A stretch of DNA of 64,000 nucleotides from Proteles cristata cristata (taxonomy: Eukaryota > Chordata > Mammalia > Carnivora > Hyaenidae). The DNA lies in contig JAESUZ010003505.1 in NCBI GenBank assembly GCA_017311185.1, positions 186,001 to 250,000 on the forward strand, in the 5' to 3' direction. Positions 31,436 through 43,255 of this stretch are shown one piece after another. Both the position numbers and the translations under genes were made by a program. The number at the start of each line of letters is the position of its first letter. The stretch's first letter is position 1. The notes beneath the pieces are model-generated. The model saw nothing but the letters and a program-made list of their open reading frames with translations. It was not told the origin of the DNA and made no database searches.

Positions 31436-33419
31436 AGATACCTGAAAAATAAGTAGAATAAAATATTGCCTGTGTATATTACTTTATGAGTTTTTACATA
31501 CAGCATGGTATTCTTGGATCCATTATTATATTTGAACTCCTTCAGATGGGCTAGTGATCATTTTTATCATTAAAATAAACCCAGATCTTATTGCAAAGAA
31601 ACATCATTGTTGGTACTTGAAATGTTTTTGATATTCTGTGGGCAACCATTTTCACATCACATGTTTCTTTAGAAAACACATTATGAATCATTTCATCCAT
31701 TGGAATCCCAAGGAAAGGGCACACTCTAAGAGGAGAATAAACAGACACTGATTTAAAAGCTTTTATGGAAGACTTTCCGTAAAATTTTTTATGAAGTTTT
31801 AAGGGCAAAACCTTCAGTTTTTCTTTGTTTCCTGTTTGTTTTCCCTCTCAAATTTTACTTTTTGGCGCGATATCCATCCTGCGATCTTGTTGCATTACTT
31901 AGGGTTCCCTAAAACACTTGATGGACAAATGTTCCCTGCGATGCTTTTCCTTTTCAGAGCAGAAATGGCACACTGGGGTTTCAGCTCTCTTCCCATCAGT
32001 GGCTATATTCCATTGGCTTCATTCTGTCTTTCCCATTAGTCTCTGAGCCCTCTTGAGAGCAAGAGATGCGTCATATTTATATTACTTGTATTTGTACTCC
32101 CTTCCTCAGGGTCTTCCCCATAGTATAGCTACATTGTTTGGAGGTAACTTTGGTTAAACAAATTAAACAAAAGGTAACCTGAAATACTTCGTGAACTTGG
32201 AGTTAATGTAAGACCTATAACCCTGAGTTTCCAAATGAACACATGTGAGAAACGTGGCAAAATTCCAACCCAGTGTTAACAGGGAAAGGCTGTTTTGAAT
32301 GTGCTTGAAATTGTATCATTTGAATAATTGTGGTAAGAACTCTACCTGCTCTTTGTCTCTTGTGTATCTGTCTCTGTGTCTCTCTGCCTCTGTCTCACTC
32401 TCATCCTGCAAGGTAACTATTTCTGAAATGCTTCTTGATTTTACTTAAATCACCTGTCTGAGTACGGCAATTGGGTAGGTGTAGTTTGATGGATTGGTTT
32501 ATTATGGTTAAATTGAGCATGGCACAACCTAAATTGATCACTAAAGGGACAAAAATCCAGAACCATCCATGCCTTGGCTGTTTCTTTTCAGTTCTGTAGA
32601 TACTTATGGCCAAAATAGAGGCACAGAGTACATGCATACATTTCTGAATATTTTCGTCACATCTTTGTTAGAAAACAATTACAAAAAGACACTTTTCCAT
32701 GACCAGATAAAATCGCAGTGTGGCAACTGACAGCATACATTATTCTTCACAACATCTTAGACTATATTATTTTGCCTTTTCATTGCGTTACAAGTCTCTT
32801 GGCAGAGGGAATTTTTTGTAAGTTGTTTTTATCTTTACATTAAGCATTTCTTGTTGTGTGGTGTGCTCTTAGTCTTTACCCTTCACTCAGGAGTGTTGCT
32901 ACTTTTAGCCATGATTCTCTTTATGAACCATACTGTTGTGAGTATGCTTTCTAAAATGAAGATGAAAATACTATTCTGAGAGAAATCTTGTTAAGTGTAG
33001 CTCAGTTTTCCATGTTTGCACTAGACCTCTAGGATGAGCTTACTTTGTTTGCCTTTTGAAAGCCAGATTAAACAGAAAATAACATCTACATATGAGATCT
33101 CCATTCTTAGAGAACCAGAGAATATTAACCTTTTAAATTCTTTGAGGGTTTTTTTTTTCATTTTTTAAATGTTTTTTGAGATTTTTTTTTCTTTCAGTGT
33201 TTTGGAGAAACAGAATAAAACCATGTTTTAATACTCTGTGATCTTTTATATGTTGATCAAGACAGAAATCATGTATACTCTATCAAAGCTGAAGAAAATT
33301 TACTATCATAACACTGTGGTTTTGACTTGAAAATAGGGGAAGCATAGCATAAGGAAAGACCCCCCCCCAAAAAAAAAATGATAGCCTACACCAACACCCA
33401 GGTCTAAACCACTACTTAT
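31436..33419. other. Unassigned sequence, low in young repeats
   Basis: About 2 kb with no SINE or young L1. It contains a CTCTGT-type simple stretch at about 32350-32402, T-rich tracts at 33149-33198 and a C9/A9 run at 33360-33378. An 85-codon minus frame at 31551-31808 is not recognisable. Confidence 0.4.
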
Positions 33420-33785
33420 ATTTTTTGAACATACTTAAGTTATTTGTGTATGATGAAAATTTCCCGGATATTTTGGTGGTTCTATAAAATCAGATTATTG
33501 TATATTTTTAGTTTTTTACCTTTTTGCTTAAGCTGTATTTACACATTTTCCATTAGTAATAACTCTTCCCAACCTCATTTGTGATCACTTCATCATATTG
33601 CCTTATGCGTATACCATAGTTTAACCATTGGCTATTGCGGAGATAATAAGTTACAACCAATTTTTCAGTATTAACAATACTTTGATAATGAGCATTACTA
33701 TCAAGTTTTGAACAGTTTTGTGAATACTCAGGGTTTCTTACATGTAAAACTGAAATTGCTCTCTTTGAGAGGTATTTCTCTACCT
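33420..33785 (-). mobile_element. Possible ancient LINE fragment, minus strand
   Basis: The run TTTAACCATTGGCTATTGCGG, CAATTTTTCAGTATTAACAATACTTTGATAATGAGCATT and TTTTGTGAATACTCAGGGTTTC resembles reversed ancient LINE 3' sequence ('aaccattcccctattgatgg', 'tttcactattataaataatgctgtgatgaacatc'). It is strongly diverged and the family is unresolved. Confidence 0.32.
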
Positions 33786-34479
33786 GCTTAAATACATCTT
33801 ATAAGACTAGCAGAAGGAAGATACTTCTTACCATCTCCTAGTACAAAAGATACTACAATTCAGTAGGTTAATTCTACCCATTAGTATATCTGAAAATGTT
33901 GAAGATTGTGTTCGAGGCATTTATAAACATCCAATATATAAATACACTTATATGCAGTACAGGTATAAGAGAAAAACCATAGAAGAGAAGTTCCTTGTAA
34001 TTCACTTCAGCAATAGCCATAAAATACTAATATAAATGTTACTTATTTATGTAGTTATTAAAACAGACAGCCTTGGCACCTCACTAATTATGGTCTGTAG
34101 TCACAAGACATGTTTTATGCATCCCTTCTGCATTTAGAAAACGGTTTTGCACCTTAATGAAGAGAAGTTGAGTATCGGCCCTTCCCCCCTCCCTCGCCTC
34201 ACCCCTAGTTTGTCTTGGAGGACACGGAATTGTTTTCATGTGGTGGCTGTATAAATTATGTTTTCCCAGGACCCTAGTGTGCCGTGGCCATGAAAACTCT
34301 CAATAATTGTATATTTTAATGATTCCAAATAAGGCTACTCAATTACGTAAATGATCTACAAGTGACCCAAACGAGGTAACTTGTCTTACCTGTCTGAAAT
34401 GGTATTTAAGCAACAGCTACACTTGTTTAAATAGAAGATGCCAATAATAGGAAAAAATATATTAAGATTAAGAACGGAA
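33786..34479. other. Unassigned sequence
   Basis: No gene or repeat was recognised. It lies inside the longest interval free of young repeats in the window. Confidence 0.4.
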
Positions 34480-34770
34480 GTGCTCATTAAAGAGCACAGT
34501 AAGCTGTCGCCGCCTTTTGATACTATGAAGGCCAGAAGGCCTAATTAACTCCTGGTAGCATGGTCTCACTGGCAGGATCATTTTAGAGAGGATAAACCTC
34601 GCTGAAGCAGGAGCTAAGACTCATTAGCTTTTAAACAGCTATTAAGGCCTAATTTCCATTGAATAAGGGCAAATTTATGATAAAGAGTACAAATGTTTAC
34701 CTTATGTTCATATTTAATTAGCCTAATGGTTTGTTATATCAGTATTGTTTGTTCCTTATTTCTTAGGTGG
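34480..34770. promoter_or_regulatory. Candidate conserved non-coding element with homeodomain-type motifs
   Basis: This stretch is rich in TAATTA/ATTA cores (TAATTA at 34542-34547, TTAATTA at 34714-34720, several ATTAG and ATTAA). It holds the 11-mer AAGGCCTAATT twice (34536-34546 and 34644-34654), 108 bp apart, outside any repeat I recognise. Such clusters are typical of developmental enhancers bound by homeodomain proteins, but conservation cannot be judged from one sequence. The AT-rich background makes ATTA cores common, so the 11-mer repeat is the better evidence. Confidence 0.35.
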
Positions 34771-35769
34771 ACACATGGCCATATAGCCTTTTCTTTTATT
34801 ACCTGTAAGTGTTTTCACTTAGGATGAAACAAGCGCCTCTCCTGCAAATGCCCTTGGTGACTGTATTTATTAAACAATCATTGACCGGAAATTCATTCCA
34901 ATAGATCTCAACCTGATCATGATTGTTTGTCTTTAATAAATACCTTTTATTTCAAGTAAGTTATTTTCCATTAACAAAGATGGACTTTAAAATAAACACC
35001 CCTACCTCACATAGTTGATATGTAAGTCAAGAGTGAACCTTTTTGCTGGCCCAGCATCTGGCTTAACAATAAAGGGTTTCCCACCTGAAACCTGGAGCTC
35101 TTACAAGGAGGTAAGATGAACAAGTGAGGTGGGAGGTGCCCCTCCCATAAAGAGGGGGCCAGTAGGTGTGAAGAACTAGAAAGGCATTGCATTTCTTGAG
35201 CTCAGTTCTGCCCAAATGTAAATTCAAGTTGGACGTCACCAGAAGTTTTGCCAAGACTTTCTGTCCTTCAGAACTCCCATTGACCAAGCTTACTGAGAAG
35301 TCTGTCTTCTCTTAGTTTATTAGAATATCCTGAGCACTGTCTACATTTGTCTGTTTCCAAGTTGGTTTGATGGTAGAAATCATCCTCATATTTGAGTTTT
35401 CAAAAAAGAAAATCTGTGTTTTGACCCTCACGATACGTTATCTCTCACAAACTTCTGTGTCTTACTAATGCTTCATTCAGTATTGTAAAGGTGGGAAAAT
35501 CTTCCCTTCTTCACTTCCTGGTTCTTTGGCAGGTTTAATAATTGACATAAAATGGATGAACAGGAGAAAAACAAACTTCATTAGTATGAGGTTCCTATTA
35601 AAAAAAAAAATGAGACCCAAAGGCAAGTCAGGCAAATCACATTTCTTATAAAATAATGACACTGAAATGTTCGCTAGAAATAATACCACTTTTCTAAATA
35701 GGCAGGCTAGTTAAATAGCAGAAGCAACAGATATTTACATATCTTTATGATTTTCTTTAAAGATCTCTT
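34771..35769. other. Unassigned sequence
   Basis: No gene was recognised. Two overlapping minus frames (35007-35192 and 35063-35287) lack domains. Confidence 0.4.
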
Positions 35770-35812
35770 GTGGGACAGCTAGGTGGCTCAGTCCATTAGG
35801 CAATCCAACTCC
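35770..35812 (+). mobile_element. Orphan CAN-SINE head, plus strand
   Basis: CAGCTAGGTGGCTCAGTCC with TAGGCAATCCAACTCC corresponds to the first 40 or so bases of a SINE. The rest of this element is missing: it is abutted by the tail of a minus-strand SINE, and no SINE body resumes after that element. Confidence 0.75.
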
Positions 35813-36030
35813 TTTTTTTTTTTTCAAATGTTTTATTTATTTCTAGGAGAGAGAGAGACAGCGTGAGCAGGGGAGGGTCAGAGAGAGAAGGAGTCACAGA
35901 CTGAAACAGGCTCCAGGCTCCGAGCTGGCAGTCAGCACAGAGCCCGACGCGGGGCTCGAACCCACGAACCGCGAGATCATGACCTAAACGAAAGCCGGAC
36001 ACCCAACCGACTAAGCCACCAAGGCGCCCC
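35813..36030 (-). mobile_element. CAN-SINE, minus strand, young subfamily
   Basis: T-rich tail at the left, then GAGAGAGACAGCGTGAGC, the TGGCAGTCAGCACAGAGCC segment, CGACGCGGGGCTCGAACCC and the reversed head GCCACCAAGGCGCCCC. CpG sites are well preserved and it carries the same diagnostic segments as the SINE at 17121-17338. Confidence 0.95.
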
Positions 36031-36883
36031 ACCCCTAAGTTATTTTAGGCAGTGGAGGGAGAAGCCAAAGTTTGTTCCTGTGCTGGCTAGGTCTTGAGTA
36101 CGGTTGAAAATAATCCACATACCAAAGTGACATCTTTTGGTACAGCCTATGCCCTTCCTTTCCAACATGAAGAATAATTACAGACCCTTTCAGTGTTATA
36201 TTTGAAGTTATTTTTAAGATCATGTGCATTCTTTGTGAGCTTCAATGTGGGTGTACATGTGACTTGGTGAATTTAATGGGAATCCTGTTAGCTTTGCTTG
36301 GCTATGGATAGACATGCTTGATGTATCCTTTTTTTTCTTTATCCATCTGTGGGATTTTTTTTGTTTGTTTTTACTCTGTCAGTAAATGCAAAATATATAT
36401 TCCCTACATACTTAATCAAAAATCTACATCTTTTCCTTCTCACAAGATATTTTCCTATTTCACATACCCACCATCTTCATAATAAATACCTGCATCTCTT
36501 TCTATGTCTATATAAATCAGATATTTAAGAACTCAGGAATATTTGTGAAGCAGAAATTTAGTAGATTCTACTAGAAATGGTAGATTCCCAGCTTCGATTT
36601 TATTTGCTATAGAACTCAAACATACCCATATATTTCTAGAAGAAAATTAAATGTAGCCATACCACCTTTCTGGCAATATAAATCCTGGCCCCCTATGGGT
36701 TGTGAAATAAGTGCTTGTTTAAGAGGAAAAAAAGAAGCAGATACAGAGGGAAGGGTAAATTCTGCAGATGACATGGTGACCATCCTTTGTCTGAACCACC
36801 AACTGTTCATTACATTTCTCAGGGAAGAGGGAATTGCCAGCAAAATGAAAACAAACAGGTTTTTTTTCCACTGGTGCAGTGTG
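36031..36883. other. Unassigned sequence
   Basis: No gene was recognised. The 155-codon minus frame at 36616-37083 runs half inside a MaLR LTR and has no domain, so it is not called. Confidence 0.4.
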
Positions 36884-37215
36884 TTAACAGTCTGTTTGCA
36901 TTGTTGTAACAGTGTACCTTGGACAGAGTGGATTAAACACTGATTTCTCACAGTTTTGGAAGCTGTGTAGTCTATGACCAAGGCACGAGCCAAGTGGATG
37001 TCTGGTGAGGGTCTCAATTGATAGCGGTCTTCTGGTGAGGAAGCTCTCCAGGGTTCCTTCTGTAAGGGCACTGACATGTTCATTCAGGCTGTGCCCTCAT
37101 GACCTAATAACCTCCCAAAAGCCCCTTCTATAAACTGCCGCCTTAGGGGGAGCGATGGTATTGGGATTTCAACACAGGAATTCCGGTGAGATAGAACATT
37201 TATTCTGTAATCTAC
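36884..37215 (-). mobile_element. ERVL-MaLR LTR (MST/MLT1-type), minus strand
   Basis: Plus-strand order: GTGTTAACAGTCTGTTTGCATTGTTGTAACA, GATTTCTCACAGTTTTGGAAGCTG, TGTCTGGTGAGGGTCTC, then TGCCCTCATGACCTAATAACCTCCCAAAAGCCCC, and TTGGGATTTCAACA. This is the reverse complement of MaLR LTRs, including the reversed poly-A region at its left end. These are remnants of ancient retrotransposons with no coding part here. Confidence 0.78.
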
Positions 37216-37459
37216 TGAAAACCAATTTAGGCATGAAGACCATGGCTTTGGTCCCATCTCACCAAACATAAAGAGGGATGGGGTCCATCATGTTCTTCTT
37301 GGTGTGTGATTGTCATCATATATTGAGGGCTCCAGAAAACAAGACTGGACCTATCAAGTTACAGTGCTACCCTGTTCTGGAAGCTTCTGTATGGGATACA
37401 ATGTCCACAGTAAGCGATAACTGGTATTTTTGGGCATCTCTGGTGAAGGTGTCTTTGAC
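37216..37459. other. Unassigned spacer between two MaLR LTRs
   Basis: No repeat was recognised. It could be remnant MaLR internal sequence or unrelated. Confidence 0.35.
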
Positions 37460-37924
37460 AAACACATTTCCTAGGGTGGCCATCACAAATGAACAAGTTT
37501 TAGGAGTTTAAAACAACAGAAATTTGTCCTTAGGATTCTCAAGGACAGAAGTCCCAATTAAGTTATCATTATGACTAGTTCCTTCTTGGAGCTCAGAGGG
37601 GAAGGTTTTTTCTGTGGTTCTCCTCTGGCTTCTGGTGGTTGACCACAATCTTGGGTTTTCCTCAGCTTGTAGGTGGAACATGTCAAACTTTGCCTCCACT
37701 GTGACAGGGGTGTTCTCCTGTGTGCATGTGTCTTTCTGCCTCTATTTGCTGTTACAGTGACCCCCCAGTCATTGGGCTAAGTGCCCCTCTAATAAAAAAT
37801 GAGCTCATCTTGATTATAGGTGTAAAGGCTCTATTTCCAAATAAGGTCACATTCACAAGGTCTAGGAGTTAGAACGTGAACATGGAATGAGGGGAAAACA
37901 TCTTTTGCTATTTAACCACTAACA
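37460..37924 (-). mobile_element. MLT1-type MaLR LTR, minus strand
   Basis: Nearly complete. The left end has ACATTTCCTAGGGTGGCCATCACAAATGAACAAG and TTTAAAACAACAGAAATTTG. The middle has GGCTTCTGGTGGTTGACC. The right end has TTTCCAAATAAGGTCACATTCACAAGGT and TATTTAACCACTAACA. All are in the order of reversed MLT1. The TG...CA termini are eroded. Confidence 0.85.
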
Positions 37925-38029
37925 AAGTCAGCTGTGGCAAACACCACTGTGGGGTCAAATGGTATAGATGGTATATAGTAGCCATAAGAAAGCTTGCATT
38001 CTCTTTGTTTATAAACATAGGTCTTGAGG
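37925..38029. other. Unassigned spacer
   Basis: Short unassigned sequence between the MaLR LTR and an old SINE. Confidence 0.35.
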
Positions 38030-38033
38030 AAGA

Positions 38034-38140
38034 TGTATGGTTGTCCCAGTTGATTAAGCATCTGACTCTTGATCTCAAGGTCATGAGTGCAAACCCTCCA
38101 CTGGGTGAGAAGCCTACTCAAGGGGAAAAAAGTAAAAAAC
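38034..38140 (+). mobile_element. Old CAN-SINE fragment, plus strand
   Basis: GTTGTCCCAGTTGATTAAGCATCTGACTCTTGATCTCAAGGTCATGAGTGCAAACCCTCCACTGGGTG follows the SINE head and body, but the CT-rich 3' part is absent and a short A-rich tail follows. This is an older carnivore SINE variant. Confidence 0.7.
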
Positions 38141-38680
38141 CTTGGGATTCTGATTAAGACTTGAGGGAAATAACCTATTACGTTGAATTATTTGAGATGA
38201 CTGATTTTGCAAAACATAGACTGTTTTAATATGGGAAAGTTTCTCATGGTTGAACCTAACCTGGCCATTTTTATAGCAACCTGATTGGAATTCTTACCTG
38301 GTTTAAAACAAACAAACAAACAAAAGGATTAAGTTTCATGGAAGAAAGTGTTGCTTCTTCAGCTTGAAAACATAGTCTGTATTTGAAGTTAATCTAGTTA
38401 GATACTTCTAAAATTTGTAAGCACATTTGGTTGTCATGTATATTCAATAGATGTTTCAAAACTGATTCTGGTAGACAAGATAATCTTGTCTCTTGGGTGA
38501 GTCAGGCCTACTGTGAATAAATCCTTTCACACCGTAGTATTATCTCCTAGTAACCAACAGTAAAGCAAGGTGAGTAGAAAAGATTTAAAATCCTATGTAA
38601 ATCTGTGAATTAACTTCAAGCCTTTTTAGTGATGAGCTAGATACCATTGGGTTCATTTACCCTTAGGATTTGCATAGTGC
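38141..38680. other. Unassigned sequence
   Basis: A (AAAC)n stretch lies near 38308-38323. No gene or named repeat was seen. Confidence 0.4.
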
Positions 38681-38738
38681 TTCTCTCTCTGTCTCTGTGT
38701 GTCTCTGGCTCTCTGTCTCTGTCTGTCTCTCTCTCTCA
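38681..38738. repeat. (CTCTGT)n-like simple repeat
   Basis: An imperfect CT/CTGT repeat of about 58 nt. The 61- and 68-codon frames through it are artefacts of the repeat. Confidence 0.88.
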
Positions 38739-40105
38739 ACACATATCGAGATTGAGCAGCAGATTTACTTCTGATGGCTCTTTGTTTTTCAAAGCAGTTT
38801 ATATAGTAATACCATCTGATAAGAATTGGCCAGCCCAACCACTCTCCCCCTAGATTTGCACTGACCTTGTTTTGAAATTTCTAATGTCATCTCGTGGACT
38901 TCACTTAATTTCATTGGATTAATTCTAGATCTCACCACTCTATTTCTAGGAGCTTAAAATATTGTCAAAACTAAGTTCATATGCTACCTCAGGAGGAAAG
39001 AGTTTATGTATCTAAAACCTGTTTCTGAAAAACACTTTCTTGAGGTCATTACTTTGGCTTATCAGTTTAGTGAATATACCCTCATGCAAAATTCAATTGA
39101 CTAAGAGTAATTTTGGTAATCATTTTTGATTCTTGGTTTTGATTATGCATATGTTTGAGATGTATTTAAAACTTCCCAAGATTTGATCCAGAAAAGAAAA
39201 TTAAGCAAATGATAAAGACCTGAGAGGCAAAAAAAAAAAAAAAATTATTCATGAAATTCCACAACTCTAAAAACATACCATTCTCTGTGTTAAACAGCAG
39301 AGAGTTCCATCATACTTGTAGCAGATAAGGCTTTTTGTTTGTTTGTTTACTTAGGTTTTTAAGTGAAAATCGAGGTAGTTAGTGATCCAGTGACATTGAG
39401 GTGCCCCTCGGGGGAGGGAGGGACGCAAAAATAAATGTTTAGAGTGCTTGATAACCTGCTGGTCACTGTGTGCATTAAATACATTTATATTTCATTTCTC
39501 CTTCTGTTGTACATTCTGGCAACTTGAAATGTGTTAACAGGAGCGAGGAATTTCATTAGTATATGCCTGGAGGCAACATAGACTAATAATCATAAATACA
39601 AGAAGCTATGTAATTCCGACCTTGTCAGGCTTCGACAAAAGCGTCTTTAGCCTTGGGTTTGGTTTGGTTTCATCTGATGATGCTCTGTATACAGGATAGA
39701 ACTGTATTTCTCATGGCAAAGTTAGGTAATGCCTGAACTTGAAATTGAGTAAAATTAAATAACTCTCCGTACATCTTTACCAAAATAAGCAGTCTCGGTG
39801 CATCCTTAATGAAAAATTAAACCAATAGTATCCTTCTGACTTAGAGTTTTTACTCTTATGCTATAGTGTAGAGTAAATAACCTTAACTTAGGCTTATCTT
39901 TTGTCTTCGGGTGGCACTTACAAAATCGTTGAAATGTGGATATACTCTGGGCATTAATACATAAAACTCACTAAGACTATTTCATCAGAGCCTTGATTTT
40001 TGAAAGCGTGTTTTTGGTACTATGGGGGGAATTTCATGTAGTCTTTTTTGTTGACTACATGCGGTGGATGTTGACCACATGCAATGAATGAAAGGGGAAA
40101 AACAG
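38739..40105. other. Unassigned sequence
   Basis: A run of about 17 A lies at 39229-39244 and a GTTT repeat near 39333-39349. No gene was recognised. Confidence 0.4.
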
Positions 40106-40106
40106 A

Positions 40107-40200
40107 GCGGTACCTGGCTGGCATCAGTTGAGCATGTAACTCTTGATGGTGATTTCAAGAGTTGGGCATACTGCTTACTTACAGAAAGGGGAAGGGGGAG
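40107..40200 (+). mobile_element. Possible old CAN-SINE fragment, plus strand
   Basis: GGTACCTGGCTGGCATCAGTTGAGCATGTAACTCTTGATGGTGATTTC resembles the SINE head and first body part. The remainder is missing. Confidence 0.5.
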
Positions 40201-40814
40201 GCTGGTAAGAGACTGAATAGTGTATTTGTCACCCTCATGCGTGAACACTTACCAGTTTGGTAGCAGTAAGAAGTAATGCCATTTTGATATGAACATTTCT
40301 ACATTACAATAACGCAGATCACATCAACTGGTCATCATTGCTCCAAGGAAATAGCCTGTCGCCATAGGGTTGAAGTATTGAAGAGGGTTGTCTGGTATGT
40401 GAGACTCTGGGTCAATCTGGAAGAGTACTGATGGGCTGCTGGACTCTAATGTTGCCATGCCATGCATGGCAGGGTTTCAGGAACCTTTGTTCTGATCTTG
40501 TGAAGATGCTATCTACAACTGTTACTCAAATGTGCAAATAGGACCTACAACAGAGGCAGGAAATAGGTCTTTGAAGAAAAACTAACATGACTTGCATAGT
40601 CCTTTATATGGGTCCGTGTTAAATATGAGCATTTGACTATGTTACATTTTATTTCCCTGTGGAGATGGAACAGCTACAGAATTCTATAAGACTTTACTGA
40701 TCACACTCTCAAACAGATGTTTTGGGGGAATGATTTTAATCAAGGAAGATTTTTTTTTTTTTGTAATTTTGCAGTTTTAGCACAATAACTATAATGTCCT
40801 TGTTGAATAGAGAC
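40201..40814. other. Unassigned sequence
   Basis: A run of 13 T lies near 40750. No gene was recognised. Confidence 0.4.
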
Positions 40815-41000
40815 TGCCATTGAGTTCAAGTCCTGGATCCATGCTGTACTAGTTGAGATGTTAGGCAATGCACTTAACTTGTCTACTTGTACTCCTCTCT
40901 AAAATGAAGTTCTCATCAATAAACTACTTGAGTGAACTGTTGTGAGATTTGAATGAGAGCCCAGCACTTGATAGACATTCCCTAAGTGTTAAACATTGAT
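40815..41000 (+). mobile_element. MIR, plus strand, nearly complete
   Basis: GAGTTCAAGTCCTGGATCCATGCTG, GTTAGGCAATGCACTTAACTTGTC, CTCTAAAATGAAG, GTTGTGAGATTTGAATGAGA and GCCCAGCACTTGATAGACATTC follow the full MIR order, from the promoter-derived part to the 3' 'gcctggcacatagtaggcgctc' end. Confidence 0.76.
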
Positions 41001-42934
41001 TATATACTGTAATGTGAGCTTTCACACAGTCACAGTGGCCTGTAAATAATTGTCTAGTTAGCTAGATGGTGGATATCCATGATTATGATGTTCAAATTGA
41101 TGGGCTCTCCTACTTCATAATTAACATTTAACTACTAATGAGAAGTATAAAGGTGGCCTATTGAGAACTGGGACATTCTCGTTGGACTAAATTATGGCAC
41201 ACATTTAAACAATTAAGTTTTTGAAGCAATGGGTATTTTAGTGTGAACTTGGAAATTTTAATATTTTGTATAAATAGTTTAAAGGAAGAATTAGGGTAGA
41301 AACCAGTATTTTCTGTCCATGTTGGTTAAGACAATTTTTTGGCAAAAGCTATGGGACATCTTTCTCTGAATGTCTTGTCTTTAAAGTTTGTCCCCAGACT
41401 TCCAACCATCTTCCAGACACTGTTTGTGTATAAGATGCTTGAACACTTTGCCAACTTTTTCCCCTATAAAATGTCAAGGTGACTTCTCCAATGATTGCCA
41501 GATATACATTGTTGCTTACTCTGTTTTTCTTTGAAGTATTCTTTATTTTTTATTCAGTCTAGATGACAGCTACTCATGCTGTATGGCCATACTCCAATTT
41601 GAACTCCTTTCCCTCTTTCATTAGTACTTGATACCTACTGATGCAGTTTGTCTAGAGAAACCTTGTAGAAGGATCTGTCTGAGGTTCTGTACCATTATAT
41701 GTAATGATTAAATTAAAGATAACTTTATATCATCCTTAGTTCCTCACTCATTTCTCCGCATGTACTGGAAGACTGTATGTAAGACCATTTCTTTATGTAT
41801 GTAGGGACCATACTAAGAAGGGAAATATATTCCCTGTTGGGAGCTGGTGACATGAATAGTTAATAGTTTTTGAAGTAAATATGGATGGCAGTCCATAAAA
41901 TGTGTTAGAGGGGTATGAGATGATAAACAGGACAATCTGGCTAGGCAGAGATGATTGGTGTATTCTGGGTAGATTTCAGAGGTTAGCGTAGGATATAGTC
42001 ATTAGCTCTAGGAAGCAGACATATTGAAACCATCACCTATATAACCATTAACTATAATTGCTTAAATGTGAATGTATATTTTTAAAGACATTGTCTTAGT
42101 AGATAATGAGTTAAACATGAAAAAACAGAAATTGATTTATCTAGGACATGGAAGGCATAAGGAATGGAGAAGTGGAGGTGAAAAGTTAAATTAATTTTTT
42201 TTTCTCAGTGACCTTGATTCTTCATTTTCAGAAGGAAATTATAAAGGAATTATGCATCTTACTTTGTTTTCATCAGTAATGAAGGATCAGATCTAGCAAT
42301 GATCTTTGATTAACACCCTGAAAACCTTTGGCTTTTTGTTCAAAGTATTTGAAATATATTTCCTACTGGCACATATTTGAGGGTAAAAAGATGAATTTTC
42401 TCTTGTTTACAATTATAATTTTACTCCAAAAGACAGATTTTTATTTTTAATAGCTTCATTATAATGTATTTGAAAAAGATCATTGCAATGCCATCTGGCT
42501 TGAGAAATGGAGAACAATGTATTCAAGTTGTTTTTAGAAGTGAACATTATTGGTGTCACCTCTTGAATATAAAAGTTAGAAATAAGTGCAATTATTAAAA
42601 ATATAAGTAAAAGAAACATGCGAGATTTGCGGCCTAAATTTCATGATTTTACCTCTGAAATATACAATTCCTAGGGTAAGACCATCTGATATGTTCAATC
42701 AGTGATTGCAAGAAAAAGGTCAGGTCTTGGGCATAATCAGATGGGCAAGCTCCTAGCTTGTAGCTTATTGTTGTCATTACAACAAAGCACAACCCGGTTC
42801 TTGTCAGTTCTCTACTCCTTTTTTATATTTTATCTGTTGAACTAAAAGCATTTCTATAAAGTATATCAAACCCTTTTTGGAAATGAGGAAGCACAGTATA
42901 CCTAGATGATGATAGATACGTTGATGAGTAAATA
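41001..42934. other. Unassigned AT-rich sequence
   Basis: About 1.9 kb without a gene. The 68-codon minus frame (42413-42619) is hydrophobic but has no family resemblance I can name. Confidence 0.4.
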
Positions 42935-43190
42935 TGTGGGGCAGGGGCCGACACAACTGAAACGCCCAGAATTCGAGAGAACCCCAAAAACAGACCACCA
43001 GAGACCAGAGTCAAAGCCAAGCGGCAAGGGTTGCTTGCTGCTCTTCAAGAATCTGCAGCCTTTTTATAGACAGAAGTAAACAAGTCATGGGGAGGGACAG
43101 ATTTCCATGGTTACAGGAGTTGGTATATATCTATTGGGTAGTGTATCCCTATAACAGTTATGATATTTGGAACTTTTGATGGTCCTCTTC
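42935..43190 (-). mobile_element. Retroviral LTR-like element, minus strand, family unresolved
   Basis: On the minus strand, a TATAAAAA box (43061-43068) is followed by GGCTGCAG, a CTGGTCTCTGGTGGTCTG stretch and a terminus GGCCCCTGCCCCACA (TG on the plus strand at 42935). That is the U3/R/U5 layout of an LTR, and the block 42940-43045 is distinctly more GC-rich than its flanks. No AATAAA is visible and no primer-binding site or target duplication was identified. The right edge, near a run of 21 T, is uncertain. Confidence 0.55.
43061..43068 (-). promoter_or_regulatory. LTR TATA box
   Basis: TATAAAAA on the minus strand, with the candidate R region beginning about 25 nt downstream. Confidence 0.5.
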
Positions 43191-43211
43191 TTTTTTTTTT
43201 TTTTTTTTTTT
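43191..43211. repeat. Poly-T run of 21
   Basis: It abuts the LTR-like element. On the minus strand it reads as poly-A followed by GAAGAGG, which could be an expanded polypurine tract or a retroposon tail. Confidence 0.9.
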
Positions 43212-43238
43212 AAGATCTCCTGTGATCAAGAACCATTT

Positions 43239-43255
43239 AAAAATGTTAATGGCAG
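43239..43255. repeat. Target-site duplication, left copy
   Basis: AAAAATGTTAATGGCAG recurs exactly at 43408-43424 around a short SINE. Confidence 0.93.

Noticed and set aside
36616..37083. 155-codon minus-strand frame
   Set aside because: More than a third lies in a MaLR LTR and the rest is not recognisable.
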